Assembly (NCBI GenBank): GCA_964504155.1
Contig: CAZDCZ010000063.1
Span: 1-17,866, forward strand
Direction of reading: 5' to 3'
Source: CAZDCZ01 sp964504155
Lineage (GTDB): Bacteria; Bacteroidota; Bacteroidia; Bacteroidales; UBA12077
DNA length: 17,866 nt
Every line of letters starts with the position of its first letter. Position 1 is the stretch's first letter. Positions 8,701 through 15,617 of this stretch are shown piece by piece. The position numbers and the translations under genes were made by a program. The notes beneath the pieces are model-generated. The model was given only the letters and a program-made list of their open reading frames with translations, ran no database searches and was not told where the DNA came from.

Positions 8701-8926
8701 AATAAAAATATATCTTAAAGCCTTTAATAATAAAATTATCCCAATAATTTTAACTGTTGTTTCTACAATTTTAGGATTAATGCCTTTCTTGTTTGGTAGT
8801 TCTAATCAGGTCTTTTGGACAGCTTTTGCTGCTGGAACAATAGGTGGTTTAGTATTTACATTGTTAGGTGTTTTTATATTTATTCCTGTATTTTTTCTAA
8901 AAAAGAAATATATAAATGAGTTTTAA
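5774..8926 (+). CDS. Divergent RND efflux permease, second of two
   Basis: A second RND-superfamily permease, 1050 aa, with the same 12-TM duplicated plan: TM1 near 12-34, a porter loop, TM2-TM6 (about 340-490), TM7 near 523-540, a second loop, and TM8-TM12 from about 888. TM4 reads GIIIDNSIVMTDH with Asp407 and Asn408. It departs from the family elsewhere. The IPxS motif after TM2 is missing (LISLLANIL instead). The cytosolic stretch after TM4 is short. TM10 reads TVNASIY (Asn956) with no Lys or Asp, and the basic residues before the TM11 proline are replaced by NNKIIP (985-990). It has no adaptor of its own and lies just before the TolC gene, so it probably shares the adaptor and channel with the first permease. 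It may form a mixed trimer with it, as MdtB and MdtC do, or serve as an accessory pump. The ATG fits TM1. Confidence 0.88.
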   Translation: MINKNSHRKTSSFSIIMLFVLFSIIGMAFIPFLNLSLLPSKTLPSINVRYNWYNTSAYVIENRVTAPLEALFSSIKGLEDIESKTTKSGGNISLYFNDDVNMDVAKFQVSSFIRRAYADFPENVTYPILTVNTPSGEKQSLLSFSIYSSTEAINILEYAQNYIKPEISNINGISEVDVYGASPFEWFVTYNPTVLKVFNITPNDIKNSIRNYFTGEDIGYATIQKNKNIKETIQVKVVSSVNNNSAFSKIPIKKINTRIIYLTDIAKITYKAKDPSSYHRINGMNTINIVVFAEDNVNSLKLVEKVNSKMANIVKNLPTGYSIRKTYDATIYIKKELHKVGIRTIIAVIVLLSFVFLINRKIKYLLVILISLLANILIASIFYYMLGIEINIYSLAGLTISLGIIIDNSIVMTDHIKNKGNSGVFLSILAATLTTIGSLSLVFVLNKEQQLNLSDFSLIIIINLGVSLFIALFFIPALIERIKLNSIPAKQFFRRKRLIARFNHYYVNWINLQLKYKWVFIIVLILIFGTPIYKLPQKIEKQNVAAKLYNNTFGSEWYSRKAKPIVDKCLGGTLRLFTDFVYESSYQSNPARTKLYVRGEMPEGSTIQQINAAVKSMENYLNKFNGIELFTTEIYSYRNARITIYFKEEENNSSFPYILKSELIAKANNLGGMDWSIYGVGRGFSNAVHSDYKDSKIQLLGYNYDKLYKYALLTKEKLSGNARVKSLEIRGNNSWFAEPLRNKIIVNLSEKQLAQLGFSYKEVFENLNTNTLQSSFIGKYFINGKQKNVNLEADIDNFDKWKLKNSPIGNNDKFIKFKDVGKIVKKKVGNDIYKKDQQYQLFVEFNFVGPPGLKKIVVENVINEMNSILPLGYKAQSPQYSFGEREKSKIGILILIIVIIFFICSILFESFKQPIVILSIIPISFIGAFLTFYLFDINFDQGGYASFILLAGITVNASIYIVNEYNNLVRDRKKSGIKIYLKAFNNKIIPIILTVVSTILGLMPFLFGSSNQVFWTAFAAGTIGGLVFTLLGVFIFIPVFFLKKKYINEF

Positions 8927-8948
8927 TTAATAAATAATATAAAACAAT

Positions 8949-8956
8949 TACTTTTG
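8949..8956 (+). promoter_or_regulatory. Possible internal -7 box ahead of the TolC-type gene
   Basis: TACTTTTG fits TAnnTTTG exactly and lies 41 nt before the GTG start. No convincing -33 TTTG is visible at normal distance (TTTTAA at 8921-8926 only). It could give the channel gene separate expression from the permeases, or be a chance match. Confidence 0.3.
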
Positions 8957-8997
8957 ATTTAATAATATCATTTAATAATAAAAAAAACAATTTAGTT

Positions 8998-10482
8998 GTG
9001 AGAAAAATATTTTATATAATTTCATTTGGTATTTTACTAAGTAGTTTTAGTAGTAATGTATTAGCACAGATTAACGAAGAGTTTACTTTAGATGAGGTAA
9101 TTCAACTTGCCCAAGAGCAATCTGTCGATGCTATTCTTTCGAAACACCGTTATAGGGCCAGTTATTGGGAGTTTAAAACATATAAAGCAGAATTATTGCC
9201 TAATATTACTTTAAGTAGTTCATTTCCTCAGTTTAACAGGACAATTAAGAAATATCAGAATTCCGATGGTTCGTATTCGTATATCGAAGAGAATATGAAC
9301 AACTCAAGTCTCAATCTTTCTGTAAGACAGAATGTTGGTTTTACAGGTGGACAATTGTTTGTAAGTTCCGATTTGCAAAGAATAGACGAGTTTGGCGATT
9401 TTAAAAATACATCTTATCTGTCGTCGCCAATTAGTATTGGATATCGACAGCCGATATTGTTTTATAACGAGTATAAGTGGAACAATAAAATTGAACCATT
9501 AAAATATAAAGAAGCAAAACGAGAATATATTTCATCATTAGAAAATGTGTCGTTAAAAGCTGTGAATTATTTTTTCGATTTGGCCTTGGCTCAGCAAAAT
9601 ATGCAAGTAGCAGAAATTAATTATCAGAATGCCGATACCTTATATAAAATTGCTCAGGGACGATATCAAATTGGAACTATTGCAGAAAACGAATTAATGC
9701 AAATGGAACTTAGTTTATTAAATGCCGGTTCGTCTATGAACTCAGCTAAAGTCGATCTCGAAGTAAAGAAATTTCAATTACGATCGTTTCTTGGTTTCAA
9801 CGAGAAAATTAATATTAAACTAATTATAGAAAAAAATATTCCTACACTAAATATCAATGTAAATAATGCAATGCAAATTGCAAAAGAAAATAATCCTAAT
9901 ATTATTTCTTACGAACGACAATTAATCGAGGCAGAACGTAATCTGGCAAAAGCAAAATCGGAGAAAGGATTGCAAGCAAATCTTTATGCTAGTTTTGGCT
10001 TAACACAACAATCTCCCGATTTTAGTAATGTATATAATAATCCGCAAGATCAACAACGTGTTTCTGTTGGCATTGAGTTGCCGCTTCTCGATTGGGGATT
10101 GGGGCGTGGCAGATACAAAATGGCTCAATCGAGCCAAGAAGTTATTAAAACTAATGTCGAGCAATCGCAAATAGATTTTACCCAAAACGTAATGCTTAAT
10201 GTAATGCAGTTTAATCTTCAAGACGAACAAGTTGGAATTGCATCAAAATCAGATACTATTGCTCAAAGACGATACGAACTTACTAAGCAACGTTTTCTTA
10301 TCGGAAAAGTCGATGTGTTAGATTTGAATGTAGCCTTGTCGGAAAAAGATGTTGCAAAAAGAGCTTATGTGTTGGCTCTACGTAATTTTTGGCTAAATTA
10401 TTATTCAATTCGTAAAATTACTTTATACGATTTTGAAAATAATAATAATTTAGAGATAGATTATAACGAACTTATAAAATAA
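8998..10482 (+). CDS. TolC-family outer-membrane efflux channel
   Basis: This is the outer-membrane factor of the efflux system. It should form a trimeric channel-tunnel that receives substrate from the adaptor and RND permeases encoded upstream. A cleavable signal peptide is clear: MRK, a hydrophobic core, and a likely cut after VLA (Ala23/Gln24). The mature part has two OEP repeats, each starting with an amphipathic helix (FTLDEVIQLAQEQSVDAILS near 28-48 and NAMQIAKENNPNIISYERQL near 289-310). Later come ELPLLDWGLGRGRY and the repeat-end motif RYELTKQRFLIGKVDVLDLN. At 494 aa the length is typical. The start is GTG, chosen because it stands immediately before the MRK-type signal peptide and no ATG is nearby. 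It lies 71 nt after the second permease, within the same gene run. The next gene, secDF, appears to have its own promoter. Confidence 0.92.
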   Translation: MRKIFYIISFGILLSSFSSNVLAQINEEFTLDEVIQLAQEQSVDAILSKHRYRASYWEFKTYKAELLPNITLSSSFPQFNRTIKKYQNSDGSYSYIEENMNNSSLNLSVRQNVGFTGGQLFVSSDLQRIDEFGDFKNTSYLSSPISIGYRQPILFYNEYKWNNKIEPLKYKEAKREYISSLENVSLKAVNYFFDLALAQQNMQVAEINYQNADTLYKIAQGRYQIGTIAENELMQMELSLLNAGSSMNSAKVDLEVKKFQLRSFLGFNEKINIKLIIEKNIPTLNINVNNAMQIAKENNPNIISYERQLIEAERNLAKAKSEKGLQANLYASFGLTQQSPDFSNVYNNPQDQQRVSVGIELPLLDWGLGRGRYKMAQSSQEVIKTNVEQSQIDFTQNVMLNVMQFNLQDEQVGIASKSDTIAQRRYELTKQRFLIGKVDVLDLNVALSEKDVAKRAYVLALRNFWLNYYSIRKITLYDFENNNNLEIDYNELIK

Positions 10483-10561
10483 AGGATTAGTAATTTATAA
10501 TTTAGCATATTTCTTTTAGTTTAACTATCAATTAGTTATTTTTAGAAATAGGAAAAATACA

Positions 10562-10584
10562 GTTTGTGTTTTAAAATAACAAAC
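10562..10584. promoter_or_regulatory. Inverted repeat in the leader upstream of secDF
   Basis: Arms GTTTGT (10562-10567) and ACAAAC (10579-10584) are perfectly complementary around an AT core with TTTTAAAA. A further perfect 8-bp palindrome, TGTTAACA, sits at 10601-10608. Both lie between tolC and the candidate secDF -7 box. No T-run follows, so this is not a classical terminator. A protein-binding site is possible; the AT-rich setting makes chance palindromes likely. Confidence 0.25.
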
Positions 10585-10648
10585 ATGTTAATGAATAATC
10601 TGTTAACATCTTATTGGTATGAATAAGTGTCATTCTAAAAATAAATTA

Positions 10649-10656
10649 TATATTTG
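10649..10656 (+). promoter_or_regulatory. -7 promoter box for secDF
   Basis: TATATTTG followed by CAC is a perfect fit to the Bacteroidota -7 consensus TAnnTTTG, 58 nt before the secDF ATG. No strong -33 TTTG is seen at 17-23 nt spacing (the region reads AAGTGTCATT). The 232-nt gap after the TolC gene and this box suggest that secDF is transcribed on its own. Confidence 0.5.
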
Positions 10657-10714
10657 CACGATAATTTGGATATAAAATAAATTTTTACATAAGAATCATA
10701 AAATAACTTAACAA

Positions 10715-13700
10715 ATGCAGATTAAAGGAGCAATAAGGTTTTTAACCATAACAATGGTTATAATAACTGTTTTTTATTTGTCTTTTACATGGAAAACAGC
10801 GAGTGTTCGACAGGATGCTAAAGAATATGCTACGGTAAACGATACATTAAATCTTGAAAAGGAATTTTCATATATCGATTCTATATCGGGAGAAGTAGTA
10901 TATAATATAGGAATTAAAAAATATACATTCAGAGAGTGTCAAGAAAGAGAAATAAATCTTGGTCTCGACCTTAAAGGTGGAATGAATGTTATTCTTGAAG
11001 TATCGGTTGCAGATATTATAAAATCTTTATCAAATAATAGTAAAGATTCTACTTTTATTAAAGCAATAGATTTAGCTCAGGAAAAGAAAAAAAATAGTCG
11101 TGAAGATTTTTTAACATTGTTTGGAAAATCGTTCGAAGAGATAGATCCTAACGCAAAATTAGCTGCAATATTTAATACTATTGAACTTAAAAATCAAATT
11201 GATTTTAACTCAACAAATCAAGAAGTATTAAGAGTACTAAGAAATGAAACAAAATCGGCTATCGATAATTCATTTAATATTTTAAGAAGTCGTATCGACC
11301 GTTTTGGAGTAGTACAACCAAATATTCAAAAATTAGAAACAGCAGGTAGAATTCTTATTGAATTGCCGGGTGTTAAAGATCAGGAACGTGTAAGAAAATT
11401 ATTACAAGGAACTGCAAATCTTGAATTTTGGGAAACATATACAAATAGCGAAATCTATCCATACTTACTTAAAGCAAATGCTAAAATTAAAGAAATAGAA
11501 GACGCTAAAAAAGAATTAGCTAGTTCTGAAGAAAGCAAAATTGCCGATGTAACAAAGGAAGCTGCCAAAGAAATAACAAAAGAAGAAAGCGGAGATATTT
11601 CTTTAATAGAGCAGTTAGAGAGCGATTCAATAGCAAAGAAAGATTCAACGGCTATTGGAGCAACTCAGATTGCAATAAATTATCCATTATTTGCTGTATT
11701 ACAACCAAGTGTTAATCCTCGTACTAACGAGTTAATGGATGGTTCGGTTATTGGTATGGCAAAATATACCGATACTTCAAAAGTTAATAAATATCTGAAG
11801 ATGAAGCAAATTCGCTCTATCTTTCCAAGAAATGTGTCGTTTAAATGGGCAGTGAAACCATATAAATACGACGAAAGTAAAAGTTATTACGAGTTACATG
11901 CTATAAAAGAAACAGGTCGCGACGGAAGAGCTCCTTTAGATGGTGATGTTATTACAGAAGCAAGAGGAGAATTTGGACAAAGTAAAGCAAGCGCCGAAGT
12001 TTCTATGTCGATGAATGTTGAAGGAGCAAAAACATGGGCTAGACTTACTAAAAATAATGTCGGAGGCTTTATTGCAATTGTTCTCGACAATTATGTATAT
12101 TCAGCTCCTAGAGTAAACGACGAAATTAAAGGTGGACGTTCTTCTATAAGCGGAGATTTCTCAATAAACGAAGCAAAAGACCTTGCTAATATTTTAAAAT
12201 CGGGTAAGTTACCTGCTCCTGCAAGAATTATTCAAGAAGAAATTGTTGGACCATCTCTTGGTCATGAAGCTATTAATTCAGGGTTTGGTTCATTTTTAAT
12301 TGCCTTTGTTATAATTCTATTATATATGATATTTTATTATAGTAGAAAAGCAGGATTGGTTGCTGATATTGCTCTTGTATTTAATATGTTCTTTATTCTG
12401 GGAGTGTTAGCATCGCTTGGTGCAGTTCTTACTTTGCCCGGTATTGCTGGTATTGTTTTAACAATTGGTATGTCGGTTGATGCAAATGTTCTTATTTACG
12501 AACGTATTAGAGAAGAATTGGCTGCCGGAAAAGGAATAAAACTTGCTATTAAAGATGGATATAAAAACGCATATTCAGCAATACTTGATGCAAACGTAAC
12601 AACCTTTCTTACGGCTGCAGTGCTTTATGTTCTTGGTACAGGGCCAATTAAAGGTTTTGCTACTACATTATTAATAGGTATTGTTACTTCGGTATTTACT
12701 GCAATTTTCCTTACTCGTTTAGTATTCGAATGGTACTTGAAACATAATAGACCAATTTCATACGATACTAAATTAACAAGAAATGCATTTAAAAATACCA
12801 AAATTAAATTTATCGAAAAACGAAAAACTTATTATGTAATTTCATCTATTGTTATTCTTATAGGTATAGGTTCTTTGTTTGTAAGAGGATTAAATCAAGG
12901 TGTTGATTTTTCCGGTGGAAGAAATTATATTGTGCGTTTCGAAAACCCTGTTCTTACCAGTGATATTTCTGAAAAATTAAAAATTGAATTTGGAGAAGCT
13001 CCATCGGTTAAAACTTTTGGAAGAGAGAATCAAATAAAAATTACAACTAAGTATCGTATCGAAGAAAACGACATTGAAGTTGATAACGATATTGAGAATA
13101 AATTGTATCAAGGATTAAAATCGCAATATGATCATGAATTAAGTTTTGACGAATTTAAATCTGAACATATTATGAGTTCGCAAAAGGTGGGACCTACTAT
13201 TGCCGATGATATTAAAGTACAAGCAGTGTGGGCAATACTATTTGCATTTATAATTATTTTCCTTTATATATTTGTGCGATTTAAAAATTGGCAGTTTGGT
13301 TTAGGAGCTTTAGTTGCTCTTGTGCACGATGTGTTAATTATTCTTGGAATATTCTCAATAGGATATAATTATTTGCCTTTCTCTCTTGAGATCGATCAGG
13401 CATTTATTGCAGCAATACTTACTGTGGTTGGTTATTCAATTAACGATACAGTTGTTGTTTTCGACCGTGTTAGAGAATATCTAGGTTTATATCCTAAACG
13501 AGAGAAAAAACGTATTCTTAACGATGCTTTAAATAGCACTTTAAGTAGAACATTTAGTACATCATTAAGTACATTTGTTGTTCTTCTTGCAATGTTTATT
13601 TTTGGTGGTGAAGTTATCCGTGGTTTTATATTTGCATTAATGGTTGGTGTTGTTGTAGGTACTTATTCTTCATTATTTATAGCGTCTCCAATTGTATATG

Positions 13701-13759
13701 ATACTATTCATAAAAAAGAAAAAGTTGATATTAAGAAAATAAAGAAAAAAAAGAAATAG
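10715..13759 (+). CDS. secDF: Fused protein translocase subunit SecDF
   Basis: SecDF helps SecYEG export proteins by using the proton gradient to pull substrates out on the periplasmic side. The protein is 1014 aa and joins SecD (about 1-690) to SecF (about 700-1014), with 12 TM helices expected. Visible SecD features are TM1 (10-24), LGLDLKGG (82-89), SRIDRFGVVQPNIQ at the start of the P1 domain, EEIVGPSLGHEAI before TM2, and GMSVDANVLIYERIREEL with the proton-path Asp589. SecF shows GVDFSGGRNYIVRF, SSQKVGPTIADDI and YSINDTVVVFDRVREYL with Asp911. A charged, Lys/Glu/Ala-rich insert (about 245-315) interrupts P1. The C-terminus ends in a Lys-rich tail. It has its own candidate promoter and ends in a strong terminator, so it looks monocistronic. 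An essential-type housekeeping gene; the fusion is usual in Bacteroidota. Confidence 0.97.
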   Translation: MQIKGAIRFLTITMVIITVFYLSFTWKTASVRQDAKEYATVNDTLNLEKEFSYIDSISGEVVYNIGIKKYTFRECQEREINLGLDLKGGMNVILEVSVADIIKSLSNNSKDSTFIKAIDLAQEKKKNSREDFLTLFGKSFEEIDPNAKLAAIFNTIELKNQIDFNSTNQEVLRVLRNETKSAIDNSFNILRSRIDRFGVVQPNIQKLETAGRILIELPGVKDQERVRKLLQGTANLEFWETYTNSEIYPYLLKANAKIKEIEDAKKELASSEESKIADVTKEAAKEITKEESGDISLIEQLESDSIAKKDSTAIGATQIAINYPLFAVLQPSVNPRTNELMDGSVIGMAKYTDTSKVNKYLKMKQIRSIFPRNVSFKWAVKPYKYDESKSYYELHAIKETGRDGRAPLDGDVITEARGEFGQSKASAEVSMSMNVEGAKTWARLTKNNVGGFIAIVLDNYVYSAPRVNDEIKGGRSSISGDFSINEAKDLANILKSGKLPAPARIIQEEIVGPSLGHEAINSGFGSFLIAFVIILLYMIFYYSRKAGLVADIALVFNMFFILGVLASLGAVLTLPGIAGIVLTIGMSVDANVLIYERIREELAAGKGIKLAIKDGYKNAYSAILDANVTTFLTAAVLYVLGTGPIKGFATTLLIGIVTSVFTAIFLTRLVFEWYLKHNRPISYDTKLTRNAFKNTKIKFIEKRKTYYVISSIVILIGIGSLFVRGLNQGVDFSGGRNYIVRFENPVLTSDISEKLKIEFGEAPSVKTFGRENQIKITTKYRIEENDIEVDNDIENKLYQGLKSQYDHELSFDEFKSEHIMSSQKVGPTIADDIKVQAVWAILFAFIIIFLYIFVRFKNWQFGLGALVALVHDVLIILGIFSIGYNYLPFSLEIDQAFIAAILTVVGYSINDTVVVFDRVREYLGLYPKREKKRILNDALNSTLSRTFSTSLSTFVVLLAMFIFGGEVIRGFIFALMVGVVVGTYSSLFIASPIVYDTIHKKEKVDIKKIKKKKK

Positions 13760-13776
13760 CAATCTAATATTATTTT

Positions 13777-13806
13777 AAAACCCCGGCTGTTTTGTCGGGG
13801 TTTTTT
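13777..13806 (+). terminator. Intrinsic terminator of secDF
   Basis: CCCCGGC (13781-13787) pairs with GTCGGGG (13794-13800), a 7-bp stem with one G-U pair and a 6-nt loop TGTTTT, followed directly by six T (13801-13806). The upstream AAAA can pair with the T-run, so it may also work from the opposite strand. It begins 17 nt after the secDF stop codon. Confidence 0.93.
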
Positions 13807-13823
13807 GTTATGAAAACTTAAAG

Positions 13824-13831
13824 TATATTTG
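13824..13831 (+). promoter_or_regulatory. -7 promoter box for the antiporter-lolD pair
   Basis: TATATTTG is a perfect TAnnTTTG match, 72 nt before the antiporter start. A TTTG at 13804-13807, formed by the T-tail of the secDF terminator, lies 16 nt upstream and could act as the -33 element, though the spacing is a little short. Confidence 0.45.
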
Positions 13832-13903
13832 TGTTATAATTTGTAGGTTTAGTTATTATTAATTTAATATTTTTTTAAAAAAATATTTAGATTTAGAAAT
13901 AAA

Positions 13904-14836
13904 ATGGATTATCTGTACTTATTCGGTGGTTTAGTAGTATTACTTATTAGTGGCGATTTTTTGCTTAAAGGTAGCGTGTCTTTAGCAGGGCACTTTAAGG
14001 TGTCAAAATTGATTATAGGTGTAGTTATTGTTTCGTTTGGAACTTCAGTTCCGGAATTAATGGTAAGTGTTAAAGCAGCTCTTAGTGGGCATCCCGACAT
14101 AGCTATAGGTAATGTTATTGGTTCAAATATTTCAAATATTGCTTTAATTCTTGGATTTACAGCTATTCTTATTCCAATACATGTAAAGAAAAAAAGTATC
14201 TGCTTCGATTGGAGTGTAATGATGTTTGCAAGTGTTTTGCTTCTAGTATTTACTTTTGATCTTAAATTGCAATTTGTCGAAGGACTTATTTTTATTGTGC
14301 TTATAATTGCATATATTTTTAAATCAATATATTTCTCGCGAAAAGAAAATATAAAATCGAATACTGAATTTGAAACCCCAAAATATAATATTTATCTTTC
14401 ATTACTTTTTGTTGCTATTTCTATTATAGGATTAGTTATTGGTGCTAATTTGCTTGTTAGTGGAGGTGTTGGTATTGCTAGAGATTTTGGTGTGAGCGAA
14501 AGAGTTATATCTGTTTCAATTATTGCATTCGGAACTAGTCTTCCAGAGCTTGTAACATCTATTGTTGCTGCTACAAGAAAAGAACTGGATATTTTTATTG
14601 GAAATATTATTGGTTCGAATATTTTTAACTTATTAGCAATACTTGGTATTACAAGTATGCTTAAAACAATTAATGTAAATCCATTAATATTAAAATTCGA
14701 TATTTATTATTTATTCTTTGTTTCTATATTACTCTTAATATTTATGTTACCATTAAATAAAGGAGTTGTTACCAGATGGAAAGGATTAATATTTGTATTA
14801 GTTTATTGTTTGTATATTTATCTTGTATTTATTTAA
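13904..14836 (+). CDS. Calcium/sodium antiporter, CaCA family (YrbG-like)
   Basis: An inner-membrane cation exchanger of the CaCA superfamily, 310 aa, expected to move Ca2+ out of the cytosol against Na+ or H+. Both inverted alpha-repeats are clear: VSFGTSVPELMVSV with GNVIGSNISNIALILG (about 43-84), and IAFGTSLPELVTSI with GNIIGSNIFNLLAILG (about 207-248). The acidic residue of each GTSxPE motif (Glu51 and Glu215) is the ion ligand in this family. About ten hydrophobic segments fill the rest, with a short charged cytosolic linker near 145-165. The length matches YrbG/CaxA-type proteins. The lolD-like gene starts 16 nt later, so the pair is probably co-transcribed. The ion specificity is taken from the family and is not proved by sequence. 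Confidence 0.93.
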   Translation: MDYLYLFGGLVVLLISGDFLLKGSVSLAGHFKVSKLIIGVVIVSFGTSVPELMVSVKAALSGHPDIAIGNVIGSNISNIALILGFTAILIPIHVKKKSICFDWSVMMFASVLLLVFTFDLKLQFVEGLIFIVLIIAYIFKSIYFSRKENIKSNTEFETPKYNIYLSLLFVAISIIGLVIGANLLVSGGVGIARDFGVSERVISVSIIAFGTSLPELVTSIVAATRKELDIFIGNIIGSNIFNLLAILGITSMLKTINVNPLILKFDIYYLFFVSILLLIFMLPLNKGVVTRWKGLIFVLVYCLYIYLVFI

Positions 14837-14852
14837 AGAACAAAATTAGAAT

Positions 14853-15506
14853 ATGATAATTGCTAAAAATATAAAAAAATCATTTGGAAACTTACAAGTT
14901 CTAAACGGTATAAACCTTAAAATAGAAAAAGGCGAAGTTATATCTATTATGGGGGCTAGTGGTGCAGGAAAAACTACTTTCTTGCAGATATTAGGAACTT
15001 TAAGTAAACCCAATGCAGGTGAGATAAAATTTTTCGAGAAAGATATAAACAAAATGAAAGATAGGCAATTAGCAAAATTTAGAAATGAAAATATTGGTTT
15101 TGTTTTTCAATTCCATCATTTATTGCCTGAATTTACTGCTCTCGAAAATGTCTGTATCCCGGCGTTTATTTCAAATGTATCGAAAAACGAAGCCGAAACC
15201 CGAGCAAAAGAAATACTAAGTTTCTTAAAACTCGACCATAGATTCGAACATAAACCAAGTGAATTGTCGGGAGGAGAACAGCAACGTGTTGCAGTAGCTC
15301 GAGCTTTAATAAATAATCCGGCGGTGATATTTGCTGATGAACCATCAGGAAATCTCGATTCTCAAAATAAAAAAGAACTGCATAAATTATTCTTTTCTTT
15401 AAGGAATAAATATAACTCTTCATTTGTAATTGTAACACACGATGAAGATTTGGCCAATATGGCCGATAGAAAATTTCTTATGAAAGATGGAAAAATAATT
15501 AAGTAA
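14853..15506 (+). CDS. lolD: ABC transporter ATP-binding protein, LolD-like
   Basis: An ABC ATPase of the LolD/MacB class, 217 aa. The nucleotide-binding motifs are complete: Walker A GASGAGKTT (34-42), Q-loop Gln86 in VFQFHHLLPEFTALENV, signature LSGGEQQRVAVARAL (138-152), Walker B VIFADEPSGNLDS (158-170), and the H-loop His196 in VIVTHDEDLA. The phrase FHHLLPEFTALENV is characteristic of LolD, which powers release of lipoproteins from the inner membrane together with LolC/LolE. No permease gene is next to it, so the partner must be encoded elsewhere. A related FtsE- or MacB-type role cannot be excluded. It is 16 nt downstream of the antiporter, a neighbour with no obvious functional link. 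Confidence 0.85.
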   Translation: MIIAKNIKKSFGNLQVLNGINLKIEKGEVISIMGASGAGKTTFLQILGTLSKPNAGEIKFFEKDINKMKDRQLAKFRNENIGFVFQFHHLLPEFTALENVCIPAFISNVSKNEAETRAKEILSFLKLDHRFEHKPSELSGGEQQRVAVARALINNPAVIFADEPSGNLDSQNKKELHKLFFSLRNKYNSSFVIVTHDEDLANMADRKFLMKDGKIIK

Positions 15507-15579
15507 ATGCAAATTGTGTATGAGTTTTATGATTTGCGGTAGAAAATTTTGAACTCAGATTATTAACTTCCTTTAAAAT

Positions 15580-15587
15580 TATATTTA
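15580..15587 (+). promoter_or_regulatory. Possible -7 box for trmN
   Basis: TATATTTA differs from TAnnTTTG at the last base. It lies 30 nt before the trmN ATG in a 111-nt gap and is followed by a small palindrome. Weak evidence. Confidence 0.22.
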
Positions 15588-15594
15588 GGATTCC

Positions 15595-15609
15595 CGAATT
15601 TGTAATTCG
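15595..15609. repeat. Short perfect hairpin CGAATT-TGT-AATTCG before trmN
   Basis: A 6-bp perfect inverted repeat with a 3-nt loop, ending 8 nt before the trmN ATG and followed by a partial direct copy of the right arm (GTAATTAAT). In the mRNA it would sit in the ribosome-binding zone. It may be a remnant of an ATTACGAATT-type simple repeat. Confidence 0.4.
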
Positions 15610-15617
15610 TAATTAAT

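Noticed and set aside
5774..8926. Second permease as a pseudogene
   Set aside because: The frame is intact over 1050 codons with normal TM spacing and normal codon use; the lost motifs look like divergence, not decay.
15166..15438. Open frame of 90 codons on the - strand inside the LolD-like gene
   Set aside because: It lies antisense across the signature and Walker B region of a well-supported ATPase and has no recognisable motif.
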